46,853 bases of DNA from an uncultured Clostridia bacterium (lineage in GTDB: Bacteria; Bacillota; Clostridia; Christensenellales; Borkfalkiaceae). This document shows positions 16,780 to 26,100 of this stretch, in pieces. The notes below the pieces were generated by a model. The model did not search any database, was not told the DNA's origin, and worked only from the letters and a program-made list of their open reading frames with translations. The stretch lies in contig CANQWI010000003.1 of the NCBI GenBank assembly GCA_947627515.1, positions 1-46,853 on the forward strand, in the 5' to 3' direction. Position 1 is the first letter of the stretch, and each line of letters opens with the position of its first letter. The translations under genes were made by a program, and so were the position numbers.

Positions 16780-18296
16780 TCTCCCTCCAACAGGCCGAGC
16801 TTCATCAGCCTTGCGCGGATGCCGCCGACGCTCCGCTTGTGCCGCTCTGCGATTTTTTCAAGGGAGAGCCTACTCATAAACTCCCTCACGAGCCTCCCCT
16901 CCTCATCGGGCGTCCACGGCTTGCCTGCAAGCTCTCCCCTATAATTCGAGGCCCGCGTGACGGGCGGGATCCGAACGACGTCGGGACCAAGAGACGGGGC
17001 TGCGGGCTCGGACTCCGCGCTTTTCTCTCCCGCCTGCTCCGACGGGGGCTCTGCGCTCGTCGCTGCGGCAAGGGCGGCAGCGTACCTTTTTGCGGTCTCC
17101 TCGTCCAAAAGAGTTGCGATCGCCTCGATGTTGTCAAGCAAAAACGCCTGCGCCCGCTGACCGTACAGAACGATCGGGTAGGTGACGCCGTTTGGAGAAT
17201 GACGGATCTCATAGGAAATGTCATAGGTGGTGCCCAACTCGTCGGGAAGACGCTTTCCGCTCTCCCGTGAGAGAAGGCCGAAGCTCTCAAAGAGCTCGGC
17301 GATCATCAGCGAGGTGACCTTTTTCCCATACGGCTCCCTGACAGCGTTGATGCGCTCGGCAAGGGCTGAGGCCGTGAGCCTCTGCTGCGTCGTATTGATC
17401 TCCCCGACGCGGGAGCGGAGGATATAGACGGCGCGGGGGTCCACAGCCGACTCTGTGGGGCCGTAGAGGCGTCTTGCGCAGTAGCCGAACATGTCCGCAT
17501 ACGCCTCGGGCATGTCGAGCTCCTCCCCCGTCTCGGGGTGCTTTTTTTCGGCAAGCAGGGAGAGGAAGCGTCTTGCCTTGGGAAGGTCAATTTCCCTCTT
17601 GGGAGGAAGGACGAACGGTCGCCTCTCCGTACGGCCGCCGAGAGTCCTGTCCGCACGCGCGGAGTCCTCTGCCCTCAACGGTAAAAGCTTATCGATGAAT
17701 TTATAAAAATTCCCATTGGAATAGGGCAGCCCGGGGAGACTTACGACGAGAAGGGCGGCCTCAAGCTCTGTCTCGGCAAGCTCGTCCCTGCGATAGACGG
17801 GATCTGTCACGGAGATCTCCGAATACGTCCTTCCGCGGTAGGTGAAGGAGCTGCGGTAGTGCATCCTGTTCTCCTCGTCCCGATAATACCCAAGGCGCAG
17901 GTTCTCTGCCTTGATGAGGACAAGCGAGCCGCCGACCCTTGCGATCTCCTCCTCGTTGAGAAAGGAAAAGGGGTTGCCGAAAAGATATTTCTCCCTGCTC
18001 AGATACTCCCCCGAGAGGAGCTCGGAGAGGGCAAGACGGCCCCTTCTCACAGGCGGGACGGTAAGGTCCATGAGAAAATTCTCCCTCTGGCAACCGTACG
18101 GGACGGGACGGAGGACCTCGACCTCAAGTATCTCGAGATAGTCAAAGCCGTCAAAGAGGCTCTTTGGGAGCTCGCTCCTTGCGGGGTCCTCGGACGCGAC
18201 GAGCCGTATCCATTCCTTCGTCTCCGTGTCAAAGCCCGCGACGCAGTACCCGCCGTTCTTATAGGATTTTGTCATGAGTACAAAGCTTTTTTTCAT
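16776..18296 (-). CDS. Dual OB-fold-like protein with C-terminal Myb/SANT-like domain
   Basis: A 506-residue protein that I associate with the dual OB-domain (DuOB) family by its start, MKKSFVLMTKSYKNGGYCVAG, and beta-rich first 150 residues. The middle (about 220-400) is helical and unassigned. A low-complexity Ala/Glu/Pro/Ser linker (about 405-450) leads to a short helix-turn-helix-like module (KPWTPDEEGRLVREF, then RSVGGIRARLMKLGLL) of the kind that binds nucleic acid. DuOB proteins have been linked computationally to DUF488 in putative immunity loci; here the two genes overlap. It starts 24 bases after the nucleotidase-kinase gene and is probably in the same transcript. Confidence 0.75.
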   Translation of the reverse strand: MKKSFVLMTKSYKNGGYCVAGFDTETKEWIRLVASEDPARSELPKSLFDGFDYLEILEVEVLRPVPYGCQRENFLMDLTVPPVRRGRLALSELLSGEYLSREKYLFGNPFSFLNEEEIARVGGSLVLIKAENLRLGYYRDEENRMHYRSSFTYRGRTYSEISVTDPVYRRDELAETELEAALLVVSLPGLPYSNGNFYKFIDKLLPLRAEDSARADRTLGGRTERRPFVLPPKREIDLPKARRFLSLLAEKKHPETGEELDMPEAYADMFGYCARRLYGPTESAVDPRAVYILRSRVGEINTTQQRLTASALAERINAVREPYGKKVTSLMIAELFESFGLLSRESGKRLPDELGTTYDISYEIRHSPNGVTYPIVLYGQRAQAFLLDNIEAIATLLDEETAKRYAAALAAATSAEPPSEQAGEKSAESEPAAPSLGPDVVRIPPVTRASNYRGELAGKPWTPDEEGRLVREFMSRLSLEKIAERHKRSVGGIRARLMKLGLLEGE

Positions 18297-18320
18297 CCTT
18301 ATGCTCTCTTTTGCGGGAAA

Positions 18321-19427
18321 TTATTGCCGAACGAGCGCGAGGATCTCCCCGACGGCCGCGGAAATATCGTCCGAGACCTCCACCTCGGTGTCGCAGACCT
18401 CGCTGTTGCGGTATTCGAAGTCAAGGGACATAATGCGGCGGGTCTTGTCGTCGATGTCGATGTCGCGGCCGATGATGCTCTTGATGGCCGCCGCCCTGTC
18501 TCTCCGCGTGAAGACGAGCATGGCCCTTTCCCTGTACAGATTCTTGAGGGTGATGGCCCCGCAGATGTCGATGGGAATGACGGCGATGTGTCCCCTCTTC
18601 ACGATGCTCTCGATGTCCTTTTCGGAGGTGCCGAAGTGGTACCCGCTGTAGACGGTGGTCTCAAAGTAATTGCCTGCCCGCATCTCCTCGAGGAACTGCT
18701 TTTCGCCGATAAAGCGGTAGGCCGACGCGTCCTCCGTTCTTCTGCGGGGACGGGTCGTAGAGGTAAGGGGCTTTTCGAAGCCGTCGAGTTTTGTGAGCTC
18801 CCCCGCGATCTCCGTCTTGGAGGAGCCGGACGGCCCGACGAGGCACAGGACGCCCCCCTCGCTGAGATGGGGAGATTTTTCCGCAAAGGAATTCCGTACC
18901 ATCTCGCAGAAATGGAGAAAGTCGTCATAGCTGTTGACGGAGAGCAGGCCCGAGAGGCCCGCGTTCCAAGGCTTGCGGAAGAGGACGGGATAGGCGGCGC
19001 GGGAGCTCGAGATGTTGTGCGCCCCGTCGTCGAGCATGATATCGAGGGAAATGACGTCCTTCCGCGTCCCCATCATGATGTTCTGCGGGGGGATCTCGGG
19101 GAAATCCTTCAAGAGCCGCTCCGCTCTCGCGCTCATGACGCGCGCCGGAACGGCTGTGATAAAGAAGACGTCGGCGATCTCGGAGAGCTTTTTGACAAAC
19201 TCCTGTGCCCCCTCGCTGACGGGCTGGGTGCTGACGAATTCGGGGTCGGAATAGAGGGCGACCCGCTCCTCGCCGTGGCGTTCCGCACCGCCCCAGCTCC
19301 TGATGTCCTCGATGCGGATGGGCTCCTCATCGGGATGGCGGCGGTTTATGATATCCACCGCGTAGGAATTGCATTCATAGAGTGTGTCGTCGACGTCGAG
19401 TCCGACACGGATCCTGTATTTTCTCAT
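18321..19427 (-). CDS. 5'-nucleotidase (NT5C-type HAD) fused to guanylate kinase
   Basis: A 368-residue two-domain enzyme. Residues 5-185 are a HAD-fold deoxyribonucleotidase of the NT5C type: motif I DVDDTLY, motif II FITAVPA, and motif IV DIMLDDGAHN. Residues 195-368 are guanylate-kinase-like: P-loop GPSGSSKT, GMP-binding TSTTRPRRR, the ETTVYSGYHFGTS segment and a TRRDR lid. One half would remove 5'-phosphates from nucleoside monophosphates, the other would phosphorylate GMP or dGMP, seemingly opposite reactions in one chain. The start at 19427 has GGAGG 5 bases upstream and family sequence directly after it. The predicted leader is only about 10 bases. The kinase P-loop is a variant (SSKT rather than the usual VGKST). 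Confidence 0.87.
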   Translation of the reverse strand: MRKYRIRVGLDVDDTLYECNSYAVDIINRRHPDEEPIRIEDIRSWGGAERHGEERVALYSDPEFVSTQPVSEGAQEFVKKLSEIADVFFITAVPARVMSARAERLLKDFPEIPPQNIMMGTRKDVISLDIMLDDGAHNISSSRAAYPVLFRKPWNAGLSGLLSVNSYDDFLHFCEMVRNSFAEKSPHLSEGGVLCLVGPSGSSKTEIAGELTKLDGFEKPLTSTTRPRRRTEDASAYRFIGEKQFLEEMRAGNYFETTVYSGYHFGTSEKDIESIVKRGHIAVIPIDICGAITLKNLYRERAMLVFTRRDRAAAIKSIIGRDIDIDDKTRRIMSLDFEYRNSEVCDTEVEVSDDISAAVGEILALVRQ

Positions 19428-19443
19428 ATTGCCTCCGAATTCT

Positions 19444-19472
19444 ATTATAACGAATGCGGGGGCGTTTGTCAA
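19444..19472 (-). promoter_or_regulatory. Consensus SigA promoter, leftward
   Basis: On the minus strand exact TTGACA (19467-19472) and TATAAT (19444-19449) are separated by 17 bases. It drives the nucleotidase-kinase gene and probably the dual-OB/DUF488 genes after it. Confidence 0.88.
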
Positions 19473-19486
19473 GTGCCCCTGTAAGG

Positions 19487-19515
19487 TTGACAAATGTCCG
19501 CGTTTGTGGTATAAT
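19487..19515 (+). promoter_or_regulatory. Consensus SigA promoter, rightward
   Basis: Exact TTGACA (19487-19492) and TATAAT (19510-19515) are separated by 17 bases. It drives the nrnA-nrnA-surE operon and stands back to back with the leftward promoter, 14 bases between their -35 boxes. Confidence 0.88.
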
Positions 19516-19548
19516 ATTTTGCTTAAGAAAAAAATAAGGAGATCCTCT

Positions 19549-20487
19549 ATGTTTCAAGAAGCCCTGAACCTCATCAAAACATATGACCGCATCATCATCC
19601 ACCGCCATGCGCATCCCGACGGGGACGCCATGGGCAGCCAGATCGGGCTCTACTACCTCATCAGGGACAATTTCCCCGAGAAGGAGGTATACATGGTCGG
19701 CGACATTGCGACAAGACTCCCCTTCATCGATATCAAAATGGACGAGATCCCCGATGAAGCCTACCGCGGGGCACTCGCGATCGTGCTCGACTGCGGCTCC
19801 TCCCATCTCATCTGCGACGAGAGATACAAAACGGCCGACAAGTCCCTCCGCTTCGACCATCACATCTACTGCGAAAAAATCTGCGACCTCGATATCGTGG
19901 AGAGCTCCTGCGAGAGCGCGTGCGGGCTCGTTGCATGGTTTGCAAGGGAGACAGGGCTCAGGCTCTCCGTAGACTCTGCGACCTACCTCTACATGGGCAT
20001 GGTGACGGACAGCGGCAGGTTCGGGTTCGACTCCACCACCGCACGCACCTTTGAGCTTGCGGCCTTCCTCCTCTCCCAGCCCATCGATTTAAACGGCCTC
20101 TACTACAACCTCTATGCCGAGGATTTTTCCAAAATCATCGAGGACGCAGACAACATGCATAAGATCCGCTTCACGGAGAACAACGTCGCCTACATCTACA
20201 CGGCAAAGGAGGACCTGCCCGCAAACAGCGACGCCGCGCCCGTGGTCTCCTCGGGGATGGTCAGCCTCATGCGGGACATCAAGGGAGTGTTCATCTGGGT
20301 GAATTTCACGGAGGCAGACGACGGGGTGCATGCAGAGCTGCGCTCCAACCGCTTCAACATCAACCCCATCGCGGTCAAATACGGCGGCGGCGGGCACAAG
20401 AAGGCCAGCGGCTGCATCGTCCCCGATAGGGAGACGGCCATGCGGCTTTTGGAGGATCTGAATACCCTTGCGGGAGGTCAGGCATGA
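19549..20487 (+). CDS. nrnA: NrnA-like DHH/DHHA1 phosphodiesterase, copy 1
   Basis: A 312-residue DHH-family phosphodiesterase of the nanoRNase/pAp-phosphatase group, which degrades 2-5 base RNA fragments, and in some members 3'-phosphoadenosine 5'-phosphate or cyclic-dinucleotide products, to mononucleotides. Metal-binding residues are visible: HAHPDGDA (residues 20-27), Asp81, and DHH at 103-105. The DHHA1 substrate-binding domain ends with the GGGGHKKASG motif. The start has AAGGAG 7 bases upstream and a consensus promoter before it. The stop overlaps the start of a second family member, so this is the first gene of a three-gene operon. Confidence 0.93.
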   Translation: MFQEALNLIKTYDRIIIHRHAHPDGDAMGSQIGLYYLIRDNFPEKEVYMVGDIATRLPFIDIKMDEIPDEAYRGALAIVLDCGSSHLICDERYKTADKSLRFDHHIYCEKICDLDIVESSCESACGLVAWFARETGLRLSVDSATYLYMGMVTDSGRFGFDSTTARTFELAAFLLSQPIDLNGLYYNLYAEDFSKIIEDADNMHKIRFTENNVAYIYTAKEDLPANSDAAPVVSSGMVSLMRDIKGVFIWVNFTEADDGVHAELRSNRFNINPIAVKYGGGGHKKASGCIVPDRETAMRLLEDLNTLAGGQA

Positions 20488-21461
20488 ACGAACAGATCAA
20501 GCTGCAAATTTTAGAAAAAATCGAGGCGTATCAAACGATCGTCGTCTCCCGCCATATCCGTCCCGACGGGGATGCGGTGGGCTCGACAAAGGGCTTTACG
20601 CAGCTCCTCCGCGACACCTATCCCGACAAGCAGATCTATCTCGTGGACGACGATTTTTCGGAATACCTTTCCTTCTGCGGTGGGGAGGACAGTGCGCCCG
20701 AGGAAATTTACGAAAATGCCCTGCTCATCGTCATTGACACGGGCACCCGCAAGCGCATCTCCAACAAAAACTACGACAGGGCCAAGGAAATTATTAAGAT
20801 CGACCATCATATCGAGGCAGACCCCTACGGCGATCTCAATTGGGTGGAGGATTTCCGCTCGTCGGCGTGCGAGATGATCGCAGATTTCTGCGTGACCTTT
20901 CAAAATCGTCTCAAAATCTCCCCCACCGCGGCGACATTTATCTACATGGGCATGGTGACGGACAGCGGCAGGTTCCGCTTCGAGGGCGTCACGGGAGAAA
21001 CCATGCGGCTTGCGGGCGCGATGCTCGATTTCGGCGTCGACTATGAGACCCTGTTTGCCAATCTCTACACCGAGGACGTCAAACGCCTTCGGCTCAAATC
21101 CTATGTCTACGACCATCTCGGGATCACCGAGCACGGCGTTGCGTATATCTATATGGATAAGGCCGTACAGGCGCAATTCGGGCTCTCCTTGGAGGAGGCG
21201 AGCGACGTCGTCAGCGACCTCTCCAAGATCAAGGGGAGCCTCATCTGGGTGGCGTTTATCGACAATCCCGACGGCTCCATCCGCGTCAGGCTCCGCTCCC
21301 GATTTTTGGGCATCAATGACCTCGCCATCAAATACCACGGCGGCGGGCACAACATGGCCGCAGGCGCGACCGTCTATTCCGTGGAGGAGATGTGGGCGTG
21401 CATCCGTGACGCGGACGTCCTCCTCGGCGAATACAAATCCACACACGAGGGCTGGTTATGA
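20484..21461 (+). CDS. NrnA-like DHH/DHHA1 phosphodiesterase, copy 2
   Basis: A 325-residue paralogue of the preceding gene with the same architecture: HIRPDGDA (residues 24-31), IDTG, the DHH triad in KIDHHIE, and C-terminal HGGGHNMAAG. Both keep all catalytic residues, so both are probably active, perhaps on different oligonucleotide or dinucleotide substrates. The two share long motifs such as YMGMVTDSGRF, consistent with tandem duplication. It overlaps the upstream stop by 4 bases (ATGA) and surE downstream by 4 bases. Confidence 0.93.
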   Translation: MNEQIKLQILEKIEAYQTIVVSRHIRPDGDAVGSTKGFTQLLRDTYPDKQIYLVDDDFSEYLSFCGGEDSAPEEIYENALLIVIDTGTRKRISNKNYDRAKEIIKIDHHIEADPYGDLNWVEDFRSSACEMIADFCVTFQNRLKISPTAATFIYMGMVTDSGRFRFEGVTGETMRLAGAMLDFGVDYETLFANLYTEDVKRLRLKSYVYDHLGITEHGVAYIYMDKAVQAQFGLSLEEASDVVSDLSKIKGSLIWVAFIDNPDGSIRVRLRSRFLGINDLAIKYHGGGHNMAAGATVYSVEEMWACIRDADVLLGEYKSTHEGWL

Positions 21462-22180
21462 AGATCCTTTTGACAAATGACGACGGCATCGAGGCCGAGG
21501 GGCTGAAATATCTTGTGGAATGGGCCAAAACGCTCGGCGAGGTGACCGTCTTTGCCCCCAAGGTGCAGCAGAGCGCGAAGAGTCACTCCATCGAGATCCA
21601 TAAGCCCTATGAGGTGAAAAAAGTCGACTTATTCGACGGAATTGAGGCGTGGAGCGTCGATTCCACTCCCGCCGACTGCGTGCGCGTCGCCATTCTCGGC
21701 ATGAAAAAGCAGTTTGACCTTGTCCTCTCGGGCGTCAACAACGGCCCCAACCTCGGCGGCGACATCCACTACTCGGGCACCGTCGGCGCATGCTTTGAGG
21801 CCGCCATTTGCGGGGTGAGATCCATCGCTCTCTCCGCTGCCTTTTGCGCCTTCGAAAACGCCGTCAAAAACCTCGACAGGGTGTACCGCGAAATTATACG
21901 GCGCGGGCTCTTTGACCATGCGGAGATCGTCAATGTCAACTTTCCCGAAAAGGGCGAGGAGATCCTCTTTACCCGCATGGGCCCCGCGGTCTATACGGAT
22001 GAGTTCGACTTCCTGCCCGACGGGACCATCAGCCCCCGCCTCAAATGCCTCTACGCAGGCACCGCCGACCTCTCGCTCGACACCGACGCCACCCTCACGG
22101 GCCACATCTCCGTGACCCCCCTCCGCTACGACCTGACCGACCTCTCCGCTTTGGAGATGATCCAAAAGAAAGTTGGGTGA
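21458..22180 (+). CDS. surE: 5'/3'-nucleotidase SurE
   Basis: A 240-residue SurE nucleotidase, which removes phosphate from nucleoside 5'- or 3'-monophosphates in the cytoplasm. The metal site is clear: Asp8-Asp9 in TNDDG, Ser39 in QQSAKS, and Asn in SGVNNGPNLG, followed by the conserved HYSGTVGA loop. It is the last gene of the operon with the two NrnA-like enzymes. Together they would take short oligonucleotides to mononucleotides and then to nucleosides. Its stop codon is immediately followed by the hairpin-repeat field. Confidence 0.96.
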   Translation: MKILLTNDDGIEAEGLKYLVEWAKTLGEVTVFAPKVQQSAKSHSIEIHKPYEVKKVDLFDGIEAWSVDSTPADCVRVAILGMKKQFDLVLSGVNNGPNLGGDIHYSGTVGACFEAAICGVRSIALSAAFCAFENAVKNLDRVYREIIRRGLFDHAEIVNVNFPEKGEEILFTRMGPAVYTDEFDFLPDGTISPRLKCLYAGTADLSLDTDATLTGHISVTPLRYDLTDLSALEMIQKKVG

Positions 22181-22181
22181 C

Positions 22182-22343
22182 TTGCCCCCTCCCGAGGATG
22201 CATCCCTCATCTGCCCCCTCCCGAGGAGGGGGATTCAGGGGGTGGGCAACGTTTTCAATTTCCCCAACCTTATTTGCCCCCTCCCGAGGAGGGGGATTCA
22301 GGGGGTGGGCAACGTTTCTGAATCCCCAACCTTATTTGCCCCA
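22182..22343 (+). repeat. Left array of CCCCCTCC hairpin repeats
   Basis: Tandem units of 62-63 bases start at 22212 and 22275, with partial units at 22182 and 22337. Each full unit has an 8-bp hairpin (CCCCCTCC, CGA loop, GGAGGGGG), then ATTCAGGGGGTGGGCAACG, a variable segment, and CCCCAACCTTATT. The array lies between surE and the DUF559 gene and is inverted relative to the array on the other side. Confidence 0.9.
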
Positions 22344-22365
22344 AAAAAACAAAGGATGAGCTTTT

Positions 22366-22722
22366 ATGCCATACAACAGCAATTCCAAGTTGACAGCAAA
22401 TGCACGTGCGCTCCGTACCAATATGACGAAGGAAGAAAAAAAATTATGGTATGAGTGCTTGCGGCTTTTGCCTTATAAGGTTCATCGGCAATATGTGATT
22501 GGAGTCTATATTGTCGATTTTTATTGTGCCGCCGCTAAAATTGTAATTGAATTGGACGGCGCACAGCATTACGAAGAGGATGCGGAAAAATATGACGCCG
22601 AACGTGATGCATTTTTGCGCTCTCAGGGCTTGAACGTTTTACGTTATACAAATATTGAAGTGCATCAAAATTTTAAGGGTGTCTGCGAGGACATATGGAA
22701 TCGCTTGCCGCCCACTGAGTAA
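22366..22722 (+). CDS. DUF559 endonuclease-like protein
   Basis: A 118-residue single-domain DUF559 protein, related to very-short-patch-repair (Vsr) type nucleases. The family pattern is clear: ARALRTNMTKEEKKLWYECL at the start, then FRRQ-like VHRQYVIGVYIVDFYC, IELDGAQHYE with the catalytic-type Asp and Glu, and the closing GLNVLRYTN motif. It probably cuts DNA as a PD-(D/E)xK-like enzyme. The gene is framed by two inverted arrays of hairpin repeats and contains no other domain. Ribosome site AAAGGATGA; it could be read from the nrnA-surE promoter. A role in moving the flanking repeats is an inference. Confidence 0.88.
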   Translation: MPYNSNSKLTANARALRTNMTKEEKKLWYECLRLLPYKVHRQYVIGVYIVDFYCAAAKIVIELDGAQHYEEDAEKYDAERDAFLRSQGLNVLRYTNIEVHQNFKGVCEDIWNRLPPTE

Positions 22723-22740
22723 ATAAGGTGAGCGTAATTT

Positions 22741-22919
22741 AGAATTCGTTGCCCACCCCCCTACCCCCCTCCTCGGGAGGGGGCAAAAAGGATGAAAACG
22801 ATTTGAGAATTCGTTGCCCACCCCCCTACCCCCCTCCTCGGGAGGGGGCAAAAAGGATGAAAGCGATTTGAGAATTCGTTGCCCACCCCCCTACCCCCCT
22901 CCTCGGGAGGGGGCATAAA
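22741..22919 (-). repeat. Right array of CCCCCTCC hairpin repeats, inverted
   Basis: Three near-identical tandem units of 65 bases begin at 22741, 22806 and 22871. Each contains GAATTCGTTGCCCACCCCCC, then the hairpin CCCTCC-TCG-GGAGGG, then an A-rich GGATGAAA segment; the third is cut after the hairpin. Read on the minus strand, the hairpin-plus-GTGGGCAACG core matches the left array, so the two arrays are inverted about the DUF559 gene. Confidence 0.9.
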
Positions 22920-22920
22920 G

Positions 22921-23071
22921 GCCTACCCCCCATGGGGGGGGGTTCCGCCACAGGCGGTGGTGGGGGGGCTTGGCTCCGCCTTGGGGAGGAGCTGGCGAGC
23001 GTAGCGAGACTGAGGCGGGCCCCCCCTCTTCCGTCTGCCTCACGGCAGACACCTTCCCCCCAAGGGGAAGG
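22921..23071 (+). repeat. GC-rich multi-hairpin intergenic element
   Basis: A run of hairpins: CCCCCCATGGGGGG, CCGCC-ACA-GGCGG, GTCTGCC-TCAC-GGCAGAC and CCTTCCCC/GGGGAAGG, with GGAGCTGGCGAGCGTAGCG between them. The first 51 bases (22921-22971) match the element at 40870-40917 on the opposite strand. No coding frame is evident. Confidence 0.75.
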
Positions 23072-23084
23072 CATGAGCTCGACC

Positions 23085-23124
23085 AAACAAAAAACAGCCT
23101 TTTGAAAAGGCTGTTTTTTGTTTG
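23085..23124 (-). terminator. Strong terminator, likely bidirectional
   Basis: A near-perfect palindrome of AAACAAAAAACAGCC, TTTT/AAAA and GGCTGTTTTTTGTTT arms lies 16 bases after the stop of the giant lipoprotein gene. T-runs on both strands suggest termination in both directions. Confidence 0.9.
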
Positions 23125-23140
23125 GGTTGTGGTTTACGCT

Positions 23141-26100
23141 TTACTCGAAGTAAACAGTAAGACTAAAGACATAAGTATACTTCGTTGAGTTGAGACGAAC
23201 CGTAGTGCTTGCGGTTTCAAGAGTGAATGTTAAGTCTGTTGCGCTACCCGCCGTGGGCTGTTGTCCTGCTTTGCTTGAGGCATCCGCATCTGCATTCACA
23301 TTCACCCAGGAAATGTTTTTATCGTTCCATGCTTGGCAATTGATCACAACCTGTTTCACCTTCTTTGTAAAGACAAGCGTGACATCTCCTTTTTTGCTGC
23401 CGGAGCCACCAAGTTTTAAGCAACCGTTTCCTTGGAAGCCGCCACCACTTGTATTGCCGGGATAGATATAAGCAAATCCTTCTTGTACGGATGACAATTC
23501 AGCTGCTCCATTTACTCCCTTGAAGAAAGCCAGTGCAGCATCTGTATCCGCAAAAACATATGTGTCTGCTGCTACGCTACTCGATGAGAAGTTGTATACG
23601 ATAGAATCGCCAGTAGGAGTCTCGCTACCGCCACCACCAGGAGTTGTGCTACCACCCCCCCCCGTGGGCTCTTTGTAGAGGCCGAGCTTTGCAGGGTAGT
23701 TTGTTGAACTGCTTGCATAGCTGATTTTACTTGCGCTCATGGTGTCGAAAGTTTTCTTCTGACTGGAGTTGTAATAAGTTCCAATAAAATAGTCATTTCC
23801 GGCTACCGCCATGGTGAAAATGCTATATGTCTCATTCCATTTCCAAACATGGCCGGCTGTCTGAGCGTCACTGATAACAGCATTGAATTTCGTGGAGTCG
23901 CTCGCGCTTTGTACTATTTCAACAAATTGCGTGCCGAACTTGATGAGCCAGCCGCCTTCGGTTTGTTCGAGCGTGAGCTTTTGCGCACCTGAGATATCGG
24001 TCGTTGTTCCAAGATAGTACTTGTTCGCAACTTCACCCGTGAAATAATGCCAAGTATTATCAAACATCATTCCGAGATAGTACTCTGTTCCGGCAACGGG
24101 TGCAGTGATGGGATTGAAGCCGTCCTTGAGGTCCTCCTCTGCCTTGCTACCCTTGACGGTAACGGTGACTGTCTTGGTCTGCTTCTCTTGATTGAGGGTC
24201 CCCTGGACCTCGAAAACAATTACGAGATCATTTTCGGGACGCGTCGTGATCGTGAGCTTGTTGTCAGCGAACGTAATGCCCTCGGGCAACTCGGTGTCGG
24301 TGCTCCATGTAAGCGTGACGCCGTTGACCTTCGACTCGAAGGTCGTCGTAGCGGTGACCGTCATGGTCTCTTCCAAGGTCCCAAGCGCGGCCGTTACTCT
24401 GGTTTCATCGGTTTCGACAATGCCGCCCGTGTAAACGACTTTGATTGCTGAAATTCTGACCTGACCGTTTGTCTTTCCATTTGTGTTGGCCACGGTGAAG
24501 GTGAACTCAGAGGCTTTTACCAAAATAACTGAACCCGTCGCATACTGCTTATCCGTATCGCCGTATTTGGCCAGGATACCATCATTATTAGTCGTGTAGG
24601 TCACTATGATCGAGAAGATCTGAGCACCGTTCTTGGCAGTAAACGTGATCTGAGGAGAACCTGTTTGATAAATACGCCAGCCATCGGAATACAATTTACC
24701 GCTGTTGGAGTCGGTTGCCGTGATCGTCACCTCGATATTGTTGTCGACATCAAGCTGCTTCCATTGAGAGTTGCTATCCCAGTTATGGTCCTCGCCATAG
24801 GTCGACAAAGAAAGGTCCACCGTGACTGCGCCGTCGGGAGCCTTCGCGGCCGCGATAAGCGTAACGGTATCCTCCTTGTCGCCCTCGTCGCCGTAGGCTG
24901 CGGTGATCGTAATGAGGTAGGACGTTTCATCCTCGGTGTGGCTGATCGTGAGATGCCCGTCAGCGACTGTACCCGCATCGCACTTGTAGGAAAGCGTGAC
25001 GCCTGTGACCAAGGATTCAGGGAGCGGGACCTTGGTAACATCCTCATTGACAGTCACATTGAGCGTCTCCTTGGCGAGCTCGATCGCTGCTGTGAGCTTT
25101 TCGTCTACCGTCCTGTTGTCCTTGTATGCGGCTGCAGTGGCATTCGTCCCCGAATTGTAGGTAATTTGAATACCGTAGCTTCCGTTCTGAAGGAAGCCCT
25201 TGACCGTGATCTCTGCGCCCTTGGCAAGGTCGCCGCGAAGCTTCAGATACTCGCCGAGCTGGAGCCCGTATACCTGAATGGCATCCGCTGCCTCTTTGTT
25301 TGTTTGATCCTTATCGTCTGAGATATAGACATTGATAAAGTTGCTGTTTCTATCCGACCAAGCACCTGCGTCGATCACATAGCCTGTGACATGGATCTGA
25401 ACGGGCGAGCTGCCGCTTCCTGTGTAGTAGCCGCTCGCGGGCGCAAGCTCCTTCGCCTCTGCAACCGTGTAGGGATGCTCCGGTGTGCCGTCATGAGGGG
25501 CGGCAGAGATGGTCACGTGGACGGTCTTGCTTGCGGTTTCCTCGCGGAGGGTGATCTTGAGCTGAAGCTCGATCGTCGTCTCCTCGTCGGGAAGCTTGTC
25601 AACCTTGAGGACGGTGCCTGCGACGACATAGGGCTCGGTGCCGCCCGTCCATTCATAGGTCATGCCCTCCTCTGCCATATCTTCGGAGGGCTGAGGAAGG
25701 GTGTAGCCCCCATCAGCATCCACGACGAAATCCTCGACTGCCGCAAGCGCAGCGTCAACCAGGGGCTTGTCGGTGTTCGGGACCTCGCCCTCCGTATAGG
25801 TGACGGAGCCGAGGTAGATGGCCGCGTCAGAGCTGTTCTGAATGGTAATCGTTCTCTCGTTCCAAAGGATATTGGTGTATGTAACGGTGTACCTTGTGAG
25901 AGAACCGACCGCGGTGCCTTCGTCGGCCTTGCCCTCGATGGTGGTTGTTCCAACGGTGAGTGTGGGCAGCACGAGGGTCGAGGCGGTGTAGACCTCGAGG
26001 GTAAAGCTCGTGAACCTGCCGCTCACTTTAATAAATCCGTCGTTCTCTCTGAGCTGAATGAGGTCAGCGTATTCGCCTGACGCTTCCTTCACGCCCGAGG

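Noticed and set aside
17859-19484. 541-codon open frame on the plus strand
   Set aside because: It is antisense to the nucleotidase-kinase and dual-OB genes, has no family resemblance or ribosome site, and arises from GC-rich third positions.
20511-21446. 311-codon open frame on the minus strand
   Set aside because: Antisense to the second NrnA-like gene, whose catalytic motifs are intact.
22741-22919. CRISPR array
   Set aside because: Units are tandem and nearly identical throughout with no unique spacers and no cas genes nearby.
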